Counted from the first letter of the stretch, positions 17,600-26,867 are shown. The stretch: 49,090 nucleotides of DNA from Planctomycetia bacterium (GCA_005799265.1 SYHD01000299.1:1-49090), one strand, 5' to 3'. Notes: generated from the sequence alone by a model not told the origin. Translations and numbers: made by a program.

Positions 17600-17745
17600 C
17601 TAGCCCGGATTATTCATGACCCTTGCGAACCATGGAATTCACCAGGAACGCCGATAACATAGTGCATTTTACCTGGTTTTCATAAGGCATTTGCACGAAA
17701 GGACTTGCGTCGATGGTGCGGTGAGGCATGAATAAGCCGGGCTAG
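17600..17745. mobile_element. MITE-like element with 15-bp terminal inverted repeats and CTAG target duplication
   Basis: A 138-bp element (17604-17741) ends in CCCGGATTATTCATG on the left and CATGAATAAGCCGGG on the right, complementary at 14 of 15 positions. It is flanked by CTAG on both sides (17600-17603, 17742-17745), consistent with a 4-bp target duplication of the kind made by IS5-like transposases. There is no internal ORF, so it is non-autonomous. It lies just upstream of the TIGR03067 gene. Confidence 0.75.
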
Positions 17746-17785
17746 GCGTGACATCGCGAGCGCGGCATACAAAAAGGAGAGTATC

Positions 17786-18709
17786 ATGCGGGGCAAACTT
17801 GTCGTTCCGTGTCTGTGCTTTTTCGCTACCCTAATGGCAGCGATTCCCACGCTTGGGAAGCCAACTAAGAACGAGACTGAAAAAGCTCACCGGGAGCGGC
17901 TCGTCACATCATTACAAGGGATCTGGGAACAGACAGGCCGCTGGGACCATAAAGGAAAGCTCGAAGAAACGGATCCGAAGGGATACCGCATTCTTCGATG
18001 TGTGAAAGTAATAAAAGGTTCAAGCGTCTACACCATTCGGAATTTTGGTTTGAGCATATACGCTGACCGGCTTGAGTTCTCCGTTGGTAATAGCACCGAC
18101 CCTGGCGCGATTGATTTTCTCGATCCCGAAAACAACTTCACGATCCGAAGCCGTTCTGAGTTGAAGGAAAACACGCTGTCGATATGCATGCACGGCGGAA
18201 ACGCCACCTTGCGCCGCCCGGAAAAGATCACTCCCACCGAGGATGGGTTTGTAGTCGAGGCCTATAGGCGGCTCGCCTCTCCCAAAAATCAGGCGGGCAC
18301 TGGTAAGACCCCGCCAATAACGGGGATCTGGTCTGCTTTTGAGATCGAACTCGACGGCAAAAAAATAGACGGAAAGAAGCTTCCGGTTGACACGAGGTGG
18401 GAGTTCGCTGAGAATTCCAAAGCGTTTTGTTTTCTGGGTGATGTCTACGTAATGATCTCCTCTTCCGAGGGTCTTCAAACTCTAGTAACGCATGGCAAAC
18501 TTGAATTCGTGCCCAACAGCGACAACGCCATCAACTTCAAGCGTGAGGACGGCAGGATCGTTCAAGGCATCTATGAATTGAAAGGAGATCATCTGACCCT
18601 ATGCTGGAGTAGCGCGGGAGAAAATCGTCCAAACCAATTCCGCACCCAGGACGGGGATCGTTGGGAATTGGTGCGCCTGAAGCGAGTGGACTTGGAAAAA
18701 AAACCCTGA
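17786..18709 (+). CDS. Secreted protein with two TIGR03067 domains
   Basis: This 307-residue protein has an N-terminal signal peptide (MRGKLVVPCLCFFATLMAAI). Residues ~38-165 form a first, degenerate TIGR03067-like domain (LQGIWEQTGRW, PGAIDFLDPENN, ENTLSICM). Residues ~175-302 form a clearer second copy (GIWSAFEIELDGKKIDGKKL, IVQGIYELKGDHLTLCW, NRPNQFRTQDGDRWELVRLK). TIGR03067 is a planctomycete-enriched extracytoplasmic domain of unknown function. Codon use is less GC-biased than in its neighbours. The ATG at 17786 has AAGGAG 9 nt upstream. Confidence 0.85.
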   Translation: MRGKLVVPCLCFFATLMAAIPTLGKPTKNETEKAHRERLVTSLQGIWEQTGRWDHKGKLEETDPKGYRILRCVKVIKGSSVYTIRNFGLSIYADRLEFSVGNSTDPGAIDFLDPENNFTIRSRSELKENTLSICMHGGNATLRRPEKITPTEDGFVVEAYRRLASPKNQAGTGKTPPITGIWSAFEIELDGKKIDGKKLPVDTRWEFAENSKAFCFLGDVYVMISSSEGLQTLVTHGKLEFVPNSDNAINFKREDGRIVQGIYELKGDHLTLCWSSAGENRPNQFRTQDGDRWELVRLKRVDLEKKP

Positions 18710-19244
18710 AGGACAACGGGCCAGGAGTCGATAATACGGGGAAAGGTGTCAGCCAACAACCGAGCATCTTCCAAGACGCCACTCCCCACGTCAAATCGGC
18801 TGCAAAGTCCCGAGTTACATTGGTTCCATTTCTACGCCAGGGGAGACGGCTTTTTCTGGGCGATGGAACCCGCGCCAGCCGGTCAAGTCTCCACCAGCGA
18901 CGGCAAGTTGACGATGTTCTCCGAATGTCCATGCCTTCCAACCAAGTGTTGTTCGCTTCCTGGTTCGGCGTCCAGCGCATTAGCGCCAACCAACTACTCC
19001 TGCAAAATAAAACGGACCTTTGGCTCCTCACCCTCTCAAAGAAGTGACCGAACCGAGTTGCCCTTGAGGGGCTTTGCAACGCATCTGTAGGTCGGGCGTT
19101 CCAGCCTGACCAAACCCGCCCAGACTCAATATATCCCCGCGCGCGTCAAACGGCAGGCGCGTTGGCGATTGTACTTGCGTCAATTTCTGGTAATCTGTTC
19201 TTCATGCCACGTTGTCATCGAAAGCAAGCACAAAGGCGTTCCTC
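18710..19244. other. 535-bp stretch without a confident gene
   Basis: Overlapping ORFs exist on both strands here (for example 18746-19090 forward and 18537-19079 reverse), but none has a family signature, signal peptide or consistent codon bias. Protein-like pieces switch frame (one frame ends LLLQNKTDLWLLTLSKK), so this may be a decayed gene. The last ~75 nt are the upstream region of the next PSD1 gene. Confidence 0.5.
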
Positions 19245-22200
19245 ATGAACCGGCCACCCATTCGATTTTTCGTCGCATCCCTTGTCAGCGTGCTGTTTAC
19301 CGGCGTCGTCTCCGCGCAGCCGACCGAGCTGGAAAAAAAGGCTCGTGCCATTTTGCACGCCCATTGCTTCAAGTGCCATAGCCATGAAGCGGGCAAGGCC
19401 AAAGGCGATCTAATGCTCGACACGCGTGCCTTCATGCTCAAGGGCGGCGACAACGGGCCGGCGCTCGTGCCTGGCGACCCCGCCCAGAGTTTGCTCATTA
19501 AATCGGTCACGCACCAAGATCCGATGCTCAAAATGCCGCGCAGCGCTCCAAAACTTGCGATTGAGGACATCGCGATCTTGACCGCCTGGGTGAAGGCGGG
19601 CGGCGCGTGGACGGATGCGCCGGCGAAATCGGGATTGCGCGCGCCCGGCAAGATCACCGCCGAGGATCGCCGCTACTGGGCGTTTCAGCCGCTGCAGGCC
19701 ATTGATCTCCCCGCCGGCGACGAGGCGAATCCGATCGATCGCTTCATTCGCGCACGTTTGCGCAAAGAGGGCCTCAAGCCGTCGCCGAACGCCGATCCGC
19801 GCACGTTGATACGCCGGTTGTCGTTCGATCTCATCGGCCTGCCGCCGACGCCGGAAGAAACCGAAGTGTTTGTCGCCGCCTGGACCGCGAGCGTGAAACC
19901 GCAAGCGATGGTGGAGACACTGGTCGATCGCCTGCTCGCCAGCCCGCACTACGGCGAACGCTGGGCGCGCCACTGGCTCGATGTCGTACGCTACGCCGAG
20001 TCGGACGGGTATCGCCTCGATACGTTTCGGCCACACGCCTATCGTTATCGCGACTACGTCATCAAATCATTTAACGACGACAAGCCGTACGATCGCTTCG
20101 TTCGCGAACAAATCGCCGGCGACGAACTCGACCCCAACAATCCCGACGCGCTTGTCGCCATCGGCTATCTCACGCACGGCATTTACGAGTTCAATCAGCG
20201 CAACGTGCGCGGCCAATGGTTTGAAATGATCTCAGAAATCACCGACATCACCAGCGAGACGTTTCTCGGCCTAAGCATGGGCTGCGCGCGTTGCCACGAT
20301 CACAAATTCGATCCGATTTTGCAGAAGGATTACTTCGCGCTGAAATCGTTCTTCGACGGCCTGATGCCGAGCGAGGAATTGCCCTACGCCGCCGCAGCGC
20401 AACAGGGCGAACACGCCAAGAAGCTGGCGGCGTGGGAGGCGAAGACCGTGGCGCTGCGCAAACAGATCGGCGAGATCGAGAATCCCGTCCGAGCCAAGGA
20501 CGCGGCGTCCATGACATCCAAGTTTCAGCCCGACATTCAAGCGATGCTGCGGATGCCGTACGCGCAGCGCAATCCGCTGGAGCAGCAACTCGCGACGCTG
20601 GCGTATCGGCAGATCGCGTTTGAGTACGACAAAATCGACACGAAGATCAAAGGCGCCGAGAAGGACCGGCTGCTCGAATTGCGTAAGCAACTCGCGAAAT
20701 TCGACGCCGACAAGCCGCCGCCGCTGCCCATGTGCCAGGGCGTGCGCGAAGTCGGCACGCAGCCGCCGCCGACGTCGATTCCGAAAAAAGCGAGCGACAT
20801 CGCCCCCGCGTTTTTGACGGTGCTCGGCCAGGACGCGCCGGCGATCACGCCGACGAAGTCAACGTCGGGACGACGCGCGGTGCTGGCGAACTGGCTGACG
20901 CGCCCGGACCATCCGCTGACGAGCCGGGTGCTGGTCAATCGCCTCTGGCAACAGCACTTCGGGCGCGGTCTTGTCGGCACCGCGAGCGATTTCGGCAATC
21001 TCGGCGAGAAACCCAGCCATCCGGAATTGCTCGACTGGCTCGCCGACCGTTTCGTCAAGGATGGCTGGAGCATGAAGAAGCTACATCGGCTCATCGCGAC
21101 ATCGAACACGTATCAGCAATCTTCTCTATCAGCCGCCGATGTGTTGGCAATGCAGAAGGACCCCGATAACCGCCTGTTGTGGAAGATGACGACGCGCCGC
21201 CTCGACGCCGAGCAAATCCGTGACGCAATGCTGCTGGCGACCGGCAAACTCGATCGCAAGGTCGGCGGGCCGTCCGTCGAATTCAAGGAGCCACGCCGCA
21301 GCGTCTATTTGAAGTGGCTGCGCAATACGAAGGAACCCCTGCTCGAAATCTTCGACGTGCCCGACGGCTTCACCAGCGCCGCCCAACGCAACGTCAGCAC
21401 CAATTCAACGCAGGCGCTCTATCTGATGAACTCGAACTATATGCTCCAGCAAGGCGCCGGCTTCGCGGACCGACTGCACAAAGACAACACCACGACCGAC
21501 GATCAGAAGATCGAGCGCGCCTTTCGCTTGGCGTTCGCGCGTTCCCCATCGAGCAAAGAAACGCAGATCGCGCAAACCTTCCTCGCTGGACAGCAGAAAC
21601 GCATCGTCCCTGTGAAGGACAAGGTCGCGCCTTATGAAACCGCCAAAATCCCGTTCCACGAGGGCAAAGCCGCGGTCATCACGCCCGGCAGCCCGCAGGC
21701 ACGCTTCCAACTCCCCGACGACGTGAAGCTGCCAAGCGACCAGTTCACGCTCGAGGCGTTCGTTTATCTGCGCAGTGTTTTCGACGACGGCACGGTCCGC
21801 ACCATCGCCTCGCACTGGAACGGCGACACGAAGGCGACGGGCTGGGCGTTCGGCGTCACCGGCAAGAAGTCGGCGTACAAGCCGCAGTCGCTCGTCTTGC
21901 AGCTCTGGGGCCAAGACGACGCCGGCAAGATTGCTTACGACGCGATCTTCTCGGGTTTCCTCATGCAGCTCAATCGGCCGTATTACGTCGCGGTGTCGGT
22001 CAACCTCAAAGACGCCGGCGAGAAGGGCATTACGTTCTACCTGAAGGACCTTGCCAACGACGAAGACCCGTTGCAAATTTACTCGACGACGCACAAGGTC
22101 GTTAGAATGACCGCGGCCAAGAACACCTTCTGCATCGGCGGCACGATGGGCAAGCTGGAACGCTCCTGGGACGGCATGATCGACGACGTGCGTCTGTCCA

Positions 22201-22445
22201 ACATCGGCCTGCCGCAGAGCCAGCTTCTCTTCATGAACCCCGCGCTGTCGAAGAACACTGTCGCTTACTGGCAATTTGAGCCCGCCCCCGGCATGCTCAA
22301 CGACTCGTCGCCGAGCCGGTTGACCTTACAACGGCACGGCAGCGCCAGTTCGGCGCCGCTGGCGACGATCGACGCGCGCCGGGCGGCGTGGATCGATTTG
22401 TGCCAGGTGCTCTTGAACGCGAATGAATTCCTATACGTTGATTGA
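19245..22445 (+). CDS. PSD1-type protein (cytochrome C, DUF1549, DUF1553) with C-terminal LamG/concanavalin-like domain
   Basis: The 1066-residue secreted protein starts with signal peptide MNRPPIRFFVASLVSVLFTG, so the ATG at 19245 is preferred over the frame start at 19212. The cytochrome C domain has CFKCHSHEAGKAKGDL and DPMLKMPRSAP. DUF1549 has [38 protein letters not shown] and a second CARCHDHKFDPI. DUF1553 has HPLTSRVLVNRLWQQHFGRG and [18 protein letters not shown]. Residues ~800-1030 form a LamG-type beta-sandwich (FTLEAFVYLRSVFDDGTVRT, SWDGMIDDVRLSNIGLPQSQ) inserted before the last DUF1553 helix (QVLLNANEFLYVD). LamG domains bind carbohydrate, which suggests polysaccharide targeting. 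It has no adjacent DUF1501. Confidence 0.93.
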   Translation: MNRPPIRFFVASLVSVLFTGVVSAQPTELEKKARAILHAHCFKCHSHEAGKAKGDLMLDTRAFMLKGGDNGPALVPGDPAQSLLIKSVTHQDPMLKMPRSAPKLAIEDIAILTAWVKAGGAWTDAPAKSGLRAPGKITAEDRRYWAFQPLQAIDLPAGDEANPIDRFIRARLRKEGLKPSPNADPRTLIRRLSFDLIGLPPTPEETEVFVAAWTASVKPQAMVETLVDRLLASPHYGERWARHWLDVVRYAESDGYRLDTFRPHAYRYRDYVIKSFNDDKPYDRFVREQIAGDELDPNNPDALVAIGYLTHGIYEFNQRNVRGQWFEMISEITDITSETFLGLSMGCARCHDHKFDPILQKDYFALKSFFDGLMPSEELPYAAAAQQGEHAKKLAAWEAKTVALRKQIGEIENPVRAKDAASMTSKFQPDIQAMLRMPYAQRNPLEQQLATLAYRQIAFEYDKIDTKIKGAEKDRLLELRKQLAKFDADKPPPLPMCQGVREVGTQPPPTSIPKKASDIAPAFLTVLGQDAPAITPTKSTSGRRAVLANWLTRPDHPLTSRVLVNRLWQQHFGRGLVGTASDFGNLGEKPSHPELLDWLADRFVKDGWSMKKLHRLIATSNTYQQSSLSAADVLAMQKDPDNRLLWKMTTRRLDAEQIRDAMLLATGKLDRKVGGPSVEFKEPRRSVYLKWLRNTKEPLLEIFDVPDGFTSAAQRNVSTNSTQALYLMNSNYMLQQGAGFADRLHKDNTTTDDQKIERAFRLAFARSPSSKETQIAQTFLAGQQKRIVPVKDKVAPYETAKIPFHEGKAAVITPGSPQARFQLPDDVKLPSDQFTLEAFVYLRSVFDDGTVRTIASHWNGDTKATGWAFGVTGKKSAYKPQSLVLQLWGQDDAGKIAYDAIFSGFLMQLNRPYYVAVSVNLKDAGEKGITFYLKDLANDEDPLQIYSTTHKVVRMTAAKNTFCIGGTMGKLERSWDGMIDDVRLSNIGLPQSQLLFMNPALSKNTVAYWQFEPAPGMLNDSSPSRLTLQRHGSASSAPLATIDARRAAWIDLCQVLLNANEFLYVD

Positions 22446-22461
22446 TCGGCCACCCGCGTGC

Positions 22462-23268
22462 CTAACGTTCCTGCGGATCGAACGTCGTTCTGGCATCGCG
22501 CGGCACGGCGAAGAAGTCGGCGCCGATGCGGGCACGCTGGCCGCGCACGCCGCCGGTCGGACCCTGCACATAGAAGATCACGCGCTGGGCGTTGCCGTCC
22601 ATTTTGATCTCGTGCTTCAATACGCCGTCCGGCGGGCCGCTGGTGGTCCAGCTCACCAAGACGAGGGCTTCCTTCTGGAAATCGATCGCGTCAATGAGCG
22701 ATTGCGCGGACGCCTTGCCGACGAGTTTTTCGACGGCCGCCGCATCCGTCATCGAGGTGAGTTTATTTAGGCCGCCGAGCGTGAAGGCCACCGTCGGATC
22801 TTTGGGATTGAACTTGATCGGCCGTACGCCGGGCTTGGCGTCTTTGTCTTTGCCGGCCCCCTTGCCAGCCGCGCTCCAGCGCACATTGGACCTCAAGGCG
22901 TAAACGTGCGTGTGGGAACGCAGATCGCGTGTCAACCCAGGTTGCAGCTTGAAGAAGATTTGTTCGGGAAAGGACTCCGCCACGGTGTAAGTCAACTTGT
23001 CGCCGCCAGAGCCTTTCCAGGCAAAGACGAGCACGACTTGCTTTTTGAAATCGACTTGCTTCATCAAGCCTTCGAGCGCGTCTTTGCCGAAGTGTTTAGC
23101 AGCGTCGTCAGCCGATTGGATCACGAGCGGTTTGTTCCAGGCCGAGTCCTTGAACACGCCATCGTTGGGCGTCGCTTTCACCGCGACGATCGGCGGCGTG
23201 TCTGCCTGTGCCGGAGCGATGGAGCCGAATGCCATAGTCATCGATGCGAACAAGATGCAGCGCGTCAT
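22462..23268 (-). CDS. Secreted hypothetical protein with an internal duplication (PrcB-like?)
   Basis: This 268-residue protein has a signal peptide (MTRCILFASMTMAFGSIAPAQA). The ATG at 23268 has GGAG 7 nt upstream. Two homologous halves are visible: residues ~30-130 (FGKDALEGLMKQVDFKKQVV, LVFAWKGSGGDKL) and ~150-265 (AQSLIDAIDFQKEALVLVSW). The VDFxKQxVLxFxWxGSGG pattern resembles the PrcB_C domain, but this is only a possibility. It converges with the PSD1-LamG gene and follows the PQQ gene on the same strand. Confidence 0.7.
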   Translation of the reverse strand: MTRCILFASMTMAFGSIAPAQADTPPIVAVKATPNDGVFKDSAWNKPLVIQSADDAAKHFGKDALEGLMKQVDFKKQVVLVFAWKGSGGDKLTYTVAESFPEQIFFKLQPGLTRDLRSHTHVYALRSNVRWSAAGKGAGKDKDAKPGVRPIKFNPKDPTVAFTLGGLNKLTSMTDAAAVEKLVGKASAQSLIDAIDFQKEALVLVSWTTSGPPDGVLKHEIKMDGNAQRVIFYVQGPTGGVRGQRARIGADFFAVPRDARTTFDPQER

Positions 23269-23296
23269 GTCGTTTCTCCGAGGTGTTATTGCTACC

Positions 23297-23325
23297 CGTT
23301 GGGTGCGTCGGAGACGCACCCAACG
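23297..23325. terminator. Perfect 13-bp hairpin between the PQQ gene and the duplicated-domain gene
   Basis: CGTTGGGTGCGTC (23297-23309), loop GGA, and GACGCACCCAACG (23313-23325) pair perfectly, with further imperfect pairing outside (AGGTGTTAT with ATAACGCCT). It could terminate the minus-strand PQQ gene. It also looks like the short dispersed palindromes found elsewhere in the window. Confidence 0.5.
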
Positions 23326-23335
23326 ATAACGCCTA

Positions 23336-24655
23336 TCACTTCTTGCCGATGCAATACAGATGATGCAAGGTGCGGATGAAAATCTGCCCATTTGACACCG
23401 CCGGCGACGCGTAGCATTCATCGCCCAATGGATTGCGGCTCACGACCGTGAAGGTCCCGTCGTTTTTTAGCACGTAAGTAATGCCGTCGTCGTCGCTCAT
23501 GTAGACGTGCCCATCTGCCAAAATGGGGGAGGCACTGTGATGCCGGCCGAGCTGCTCGATAAAGGTGCGTTTGCCGGTCTGCGCCCCGAAGCACGAGAGG
23601 TAGCCCTTGTCTGAGATCATGTAGAAGAACTTGCCGACGGCGAGCGGCGACGGCACGTAGGACGCATTGATGGCTTTCGTCTTGCTTTCATGCCAGACGA
23701 TGTGCGAGTTCGTGATGTCCCCTTTGCCGTCGGGCCGAATCGCCATGTTGTGGTAATCGGGGAAGCCGGCTGTGAGGAAGAAGAGGCCGTCGCCATAAAC
23801 GAGCGAGGCGACGTACTGTTGCGTCGGTCCCTTGATGATCCAGATCGGCGCGCCGGTTTCGGGGTCATAGCTGGTCACGTCGAGTCCGCCGGAGAGCACC
23901 ATCTGCGTCTTTCCCCCAGCCTCGACGATGATGGGCACGCAGTAGGAGCGCAGGCGATTGGGCCGGTTGATGCGCCATTTCTCCGCGCCGGTCGTCTTGT
24001 CGAGGGCGACGATGTACGCCTCGGCGTCCTGATCGCCGTTGACGATCACCTTGTCCTTGTAAAGAATCGGCGAGCTGCAAAAGCCGTGCACGGAATAAAA
24101 TCGGCCCGGCGACTTCTCCCATACTTTGTTGCCGTCGAAGTCGTAGGCGGAGATGACAACCTCGGGGACCATGTCGACCGGAAGTTTCCCCTTGGGCTTC
24201 AATGGAGCATCGTTATCGTTTTTCTTGCGCAGGCGAAAGAAGCTCGTGTAGACGTATTTGCCGTCGGTCGCGGGAGTGGAACTCGCCCGGCTATTGAGCT
24301 TGTGCAGCGATTCGAGAGGCGACTCGGCGACCTCGCGTTGCCAGAGGACCTTGCCGTTGGTGCGGTCGATGCACAGGAGTACTCGCTTCTGTTCCTTGAG
24401 CAAACAGGTGGTCACGAAGACGCGGTCGCCGTGAATGATCGGCGAGGAATGCCCGATGCCATCGATCGGCGTGCGCCAGGCTATGCCGGTCATGGTTTCG
24501 GCGCCGTTCTTGTCCTTGACGACGCTCCACGTGGTCGGCAGGTTTTTTTCGAGGGAGCTGCCGTCCAGGCGAGGACCACGCCACGAGGGCCAGTCTTCGG
24601 CGTGCGCGGTGCAGGTGAAAATTGCGATGGTGAGCAGGGAAAGGCAGCGTTGCAT
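23336..24655 (-). CDS. Secreted PQQ-like beta-propeller protein
   Basis: The 439-residue protein has signal peptide MQRCLSLLTIAIFTCTAHA, then the opening WPSWRGPRLDGSS typical of planctomycete PQQ-like repeat proteins. Repeats with KVLWQREVAES, GAEKWRINRPNR and TGAPIWIIKG are WD/PQQ-type blades. No catalytic or cofactor-binding residues are evident; it is likely a periplasmic scaffold or binding propeller (BamB-like fold). The ATG at 24655 opens the signal peptide. A paralogue of similar type is at 34598-35965. Confidence 0.88.
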   Translation of the reverse strand: MQRCLSLLTIAIFTCTAHAEDWPSWRGPRLDGSSLEKNLPTTWSVVKDKNGAETMTGIAWRTPIDGIGHSSPIIHGDRVFVTTCLLKEQKRVLLCIDRTNGKVLWQREVAESPLESLHKLNSRASSTPATDGKYVYTSFFRLRKKNDNDAPLKPKGKLPVDMVPEVVISAYDFDGNKVWEKSPGRFYSVHGFCSSPILYKDKVIVNGDQDAEAYIVALDKTTGAEKWRINRPNRLRSYCVPIIVEAGGKTQMVLSGGLDVTSYDPETGAPIWIIKGPTQQYVASLVYGDGLFFLTAGFPDYHNMAIRPDGKGDITNSHIVWHESKTKAINASYVPSPLAVGKFFYMISDKGYLSCFGAQTGKRTFIEQLGRHHSASPILADGHVYMSDDDGITYVLKNDGTFTVVSRNPLGDECYASPAVSNGQIFIRTLHHLYCIGKK

Positions 24656-24828
24656 CGAAGTCTCCAAGGCGGGCTGGCGTGGTGTAATATCCGGTGGGAA
24701 TGATAGTTTATTGATATACCGGGCAGCCGGCACCAGCAAAGCAAAGCGAGATTCGCCCTTGACGCAAGCGCGTCCGTCGTCGAAAATACCACAGTCCCGC
24801 CTTCACACCACTTTGGGGAGGATTGACC

Positions 24829-25515
24829 ATGCGTTGGACCCTGCTCGCAATCGCGGCTCTCGGCTTGGGCCTCATGAGTGTTGCCCACGTCGCCGCGTCG
24901 AACAAAGCCGCCGACATCACCGCCAACGGCACGTACCTCGAAGCTCGCACCTGCGATGTCTGGACCGGCCCGTGCTTCGCGAACGCCGACTTCAACATCG
25001 GCGGCAAACAAGGCGTCATGGCCTGGCGCATCGACAAGGGGCAAGCCGGGGACGTTTCTCTCGACGGGCTCAGCGTCGTCGCCGTCATCTCGGCCGCCAA
25101 CACCATCGGCCTCGAACAGCGTTCGCCGGCGAAGGCCGTCATCATCGTGGACAGTCGGGCCACCAACGCGCAACGCGATGCGCTGGTTCGTTTCGTGCAA
25201 CAGCAAGGCGGCCATCTGGTGGCGAACGTCGTCAAGGTGCATGCGCAACCGATCAAGATCGACGGCTGCCCGTGCAAATTCAACGCTTGCTTCGAAGTGG
25301 ACGCCACCGTCGCCAAACTCAAGACGCGTTGTCTCGACGCCGAGCACGACAAGGTGTGCGGCAACGAGTACGCCTTCTATCCGCCGATGGCCAACAACGT
25401 GAAGGTCCTCCCGGCCGGCGTGGTGACGCAAAGCTTCCGCGGCCAAGGCCTGGGCGAAACGTGGACCGACAGCGATCGTCGCGCGGGCTACGTTGGTTCG
25501 TTCCAGGTCAAGTAA
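24829..25515 (+). CDS. Secreted DUF1326 family protein
   Basis: This 228-residue protein has a signal peptide (MRWTLLAIAALGLGLMSVAH). The mature part has the DUF1326 pattern: ANGTYLEARTCDVWTGPCFA near the start, MAWRIDKGQAGDVSLDGLSV, AKAVIIVDSRATNAQRDALV, and paired cysteines (DGCPCKFNACF). GGAGG 8 nt upstream supports the ATG at 24829. The role of DUF1326 is unknown; the cysteines could bind metal or form disulphides after export. It is divergent from the PQQ gene. Confidence 0.85.
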   Translation: MRWTLLAIAALGLGLMSVAHVAASNKAADITANGTYLEARTCDVWTGPCFANADFNIGGKQGVMAWRIDKGQAGDVSLDGLSVVAVISAANTIGLEQRSPAKAVIIVDSRATNAQRDALVRFVQQQGGHLVANVVKVHAQPIKIDGCPCKFNACFEVDATVAKLKTRCLDAEHDKVCGNEYAFYPPMANNVKVLPAGVVTQSFRGQGLGETWTDSDRRAGYVGSFQVK

Positions 25516-25527
25516 GTCCCTTTCTTC

Positions 25528-25578
25528 GTTTAGCCGCGTTTCGCAGAACCGCGCGGGTCAACGACCCGCGGGCTAAAC
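25528..25578. repeat. GTTTAGCC...GGCTAAAC palindromic element
   Basis: GTTTAGCC at 25528-25535 and GGCTAAAC at 25571-25578 are perfect inverted ends of a 51-bp element. Inside are GC-rich palindromes (CGCGTTTCGCAGAACCGCG; GCGGGTCAACGACCCGC). It lies in the 88-bp spacer between two co-directional genes. Related copies are at 43510-43559 and, as a half, at 43767-43793. Confidence 0.8.
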
Positions 25579-25603
25579 GGATTCATTCTTGGAGTCCCCC
25601 CCG

Positions 25604-26308
25604 ATGATGCGCCTTGCGTGTCTCGCGATACCGCTCTTTTTTGGTGTGATTTTCATCTCACTGGCGCCGGCCCCCGCGCAAGAAGGCAAGAAATACGCGA
25701 TCAAGACAAATGCGACGCCGTTGCCAAAGGAATTCGCCGAGCCGATCCAGAAGATGCTCGTGGACAGTTCGATTCAGTTCACGGAGGCGTCGGGCAAACC
25801 AATCTGCGACATCTGGTTTCGCAAGGAACTTCCCGCCGAGGCGACCCCCGCACAGCTGAAAACCGGCGTGACCTTCCGCGAAGTTAAGCAAACGGAGATA
25901 CTTGGCGCGGTTCAATTTCACGTCAACTGGACCGACTATCGCAAGCAGAAGGTCAAACCCGGCTTCTACACAATGCGCCTGGGCTATCAGCCTACCGACG
26001 GCAAGCACACCGCCGATGTGTCGGACTTTCAGGAATTCGTGCTCCTAATCAACGCCAAGGCCGACACCAAGCCAAATTTGCTTGAAGCGAAGATGCTGCA
26101 CGATCGCAGCGGCGAAAGCCTCGACCTGGGCCACCCGGCTGTTTTCATGCTTTGGCCCACCAACGCGCCCAAGGTTCCTGAGCTCACCCCACGACCGAAG
26201 AATCACTGGGTCGTCAGCTCCAAATGCAACCTCGTCGTCAACGGCAAACTAACGGATGCGAGCATCGGTATCGGGCTGACGATTCTGGGACATTCGCCTG
26301 CGGAATAG
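25604..26308 (+). CDS. Secreted hypothetical protein
   Basis: This 234-residue protein has a signal peptide (MMRLACLAIPLFFGVIFISL ... APAPAQ). The mature chain is beta-rich with PICDIWFRKELP, FYTMRLGYQPTDGKHTADVS and FQEFVLLINAKADTKPN. The FYTMRLGYQPxDGxH segment recalls a planctomycete secreted family of unknown function. I cannot assign an activity. ATG at 25604 or 25607 is preferred over the upstream in-frame TTG at 25589 because the signal peptide begins there. Confidence 0.75.
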   Translation: MMRLACLAIPLFFGVIFISLAPAPAQEGKKYAIKTNATPLPKEFAEPIQKMLVDSSIQFTEASGKPICDIWFRKELPAEATPAQLKTGVTFREVKQTEILGAVQFHVNWTDYRKQKVKPGFYTMRLGYQPTDGKHTADVSDFQEFVLLINAKADTKPNLLEAKMLHDRSGESLDLGHPAVFMLWPTNAPKVPELTPRPKNHWVVSSKCNLVVNGKLTDASIGIGLTILGHSPAE

Positions 26309-26313
26309 CCCAG

Positions 26314-26787
26314 TCAAGCCCCCTCGGTCACGCGTTCAAATCCACTCTTGAAGTGTGCAAGGGCCTCATCCGGGTTGAGGTTGAAAACCACGCGGCCGAC
26401 AGTGCGCCATTCGCCATCGAAGAAGAAGACGGCCGTGGCGTTGCGAAGATTGCCGACGGCCTCGACCCCTTCCATGTCGCTCCCTTCGATCGCTTCGAAG
26501 GAGATCGTCACGCCGACCAAAGCGAGCAGATGGCCTGTTTGTTTGTCGCGCACCCATTCGATCAGATCGTTCCACTGGCACTCCTTCCAGCGCAGCCCGC
26601 GCGGCTTGCCCGAAGCCGACGCTGCTTGCAAGAATGCCGTCTGCAAGCGCGTCCGCTCATGCGCGAATCGAGCCTGCGCCGACCCTTGGTCAATCGGCGC
26701 GCCGTGCTTCCTTCGACGCCACCAATAAAACAACAGCAGGATTGGCACGCCCAGCGCGATAGGTAAAAGAAAGTACAGAGGTTCCAT
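26314..26787 (-). CDS. Small membrane-anchored hypothetical protein
   Basis: The 157-residue product has one N-terminal membrane helix (MEPLYFLLPIALGVPILLLF ... YWWRRRKHG) followed by a soluble domain. Segments include GLRWKECQWNDLIEWVRDK, GHLLALVGVTISFEAIE and NATAVFFFDGEWRTVGRVVF. The family is not recognised. It converges with the upstream secreted gene, with only 5 nt between stops. Confidence 0.75.
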   Translation of the reverse strand: MEPLYFLLPIALGVPILLLFYWWRRRKHGAPIDQGSAQARFAHERTRLQTAFLQAASASGKPRGLRWKECQWNDLIEWVRDKQTGHLLALVGVTISFEAIEGSDMEGVEAVGNLRNATAVFFFDGEWRTVGRVVFNLNPDEALAHFKSGFERVTEGA

Positions 26788-26867
26788 GCACCGCTCGTGA
26801 AGATGGGCAAGCGTGTCTTGACGGTCCCATTCGCCCCTTTTGTTATATGTGGCGTGGAGGCAGCAGC

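Noticed and set aside
17422-17619. 65-codon frame after the 11-residue-repeat gene
   Set aside because: It has no ribosome site or recognisable domain and runs into the MITE-like element; it could be a frameshifted tail but cannot be called a gene.
18537-19079. 180-codon minus-strand frame in the gap after the TIGR03067 gene
   Set aside because: It has no signal, motif or ribosome site and overlaps the 3' end of the TIGR03067 gene; it is treated as non-coding.
24769-24797. TTGACG followed by GAAAAT upstream of the DUF1326 gene as a promoter
   Set aside because: The -10 match is poor and the spacing is arbitrary; it is not distinguishable from chance.
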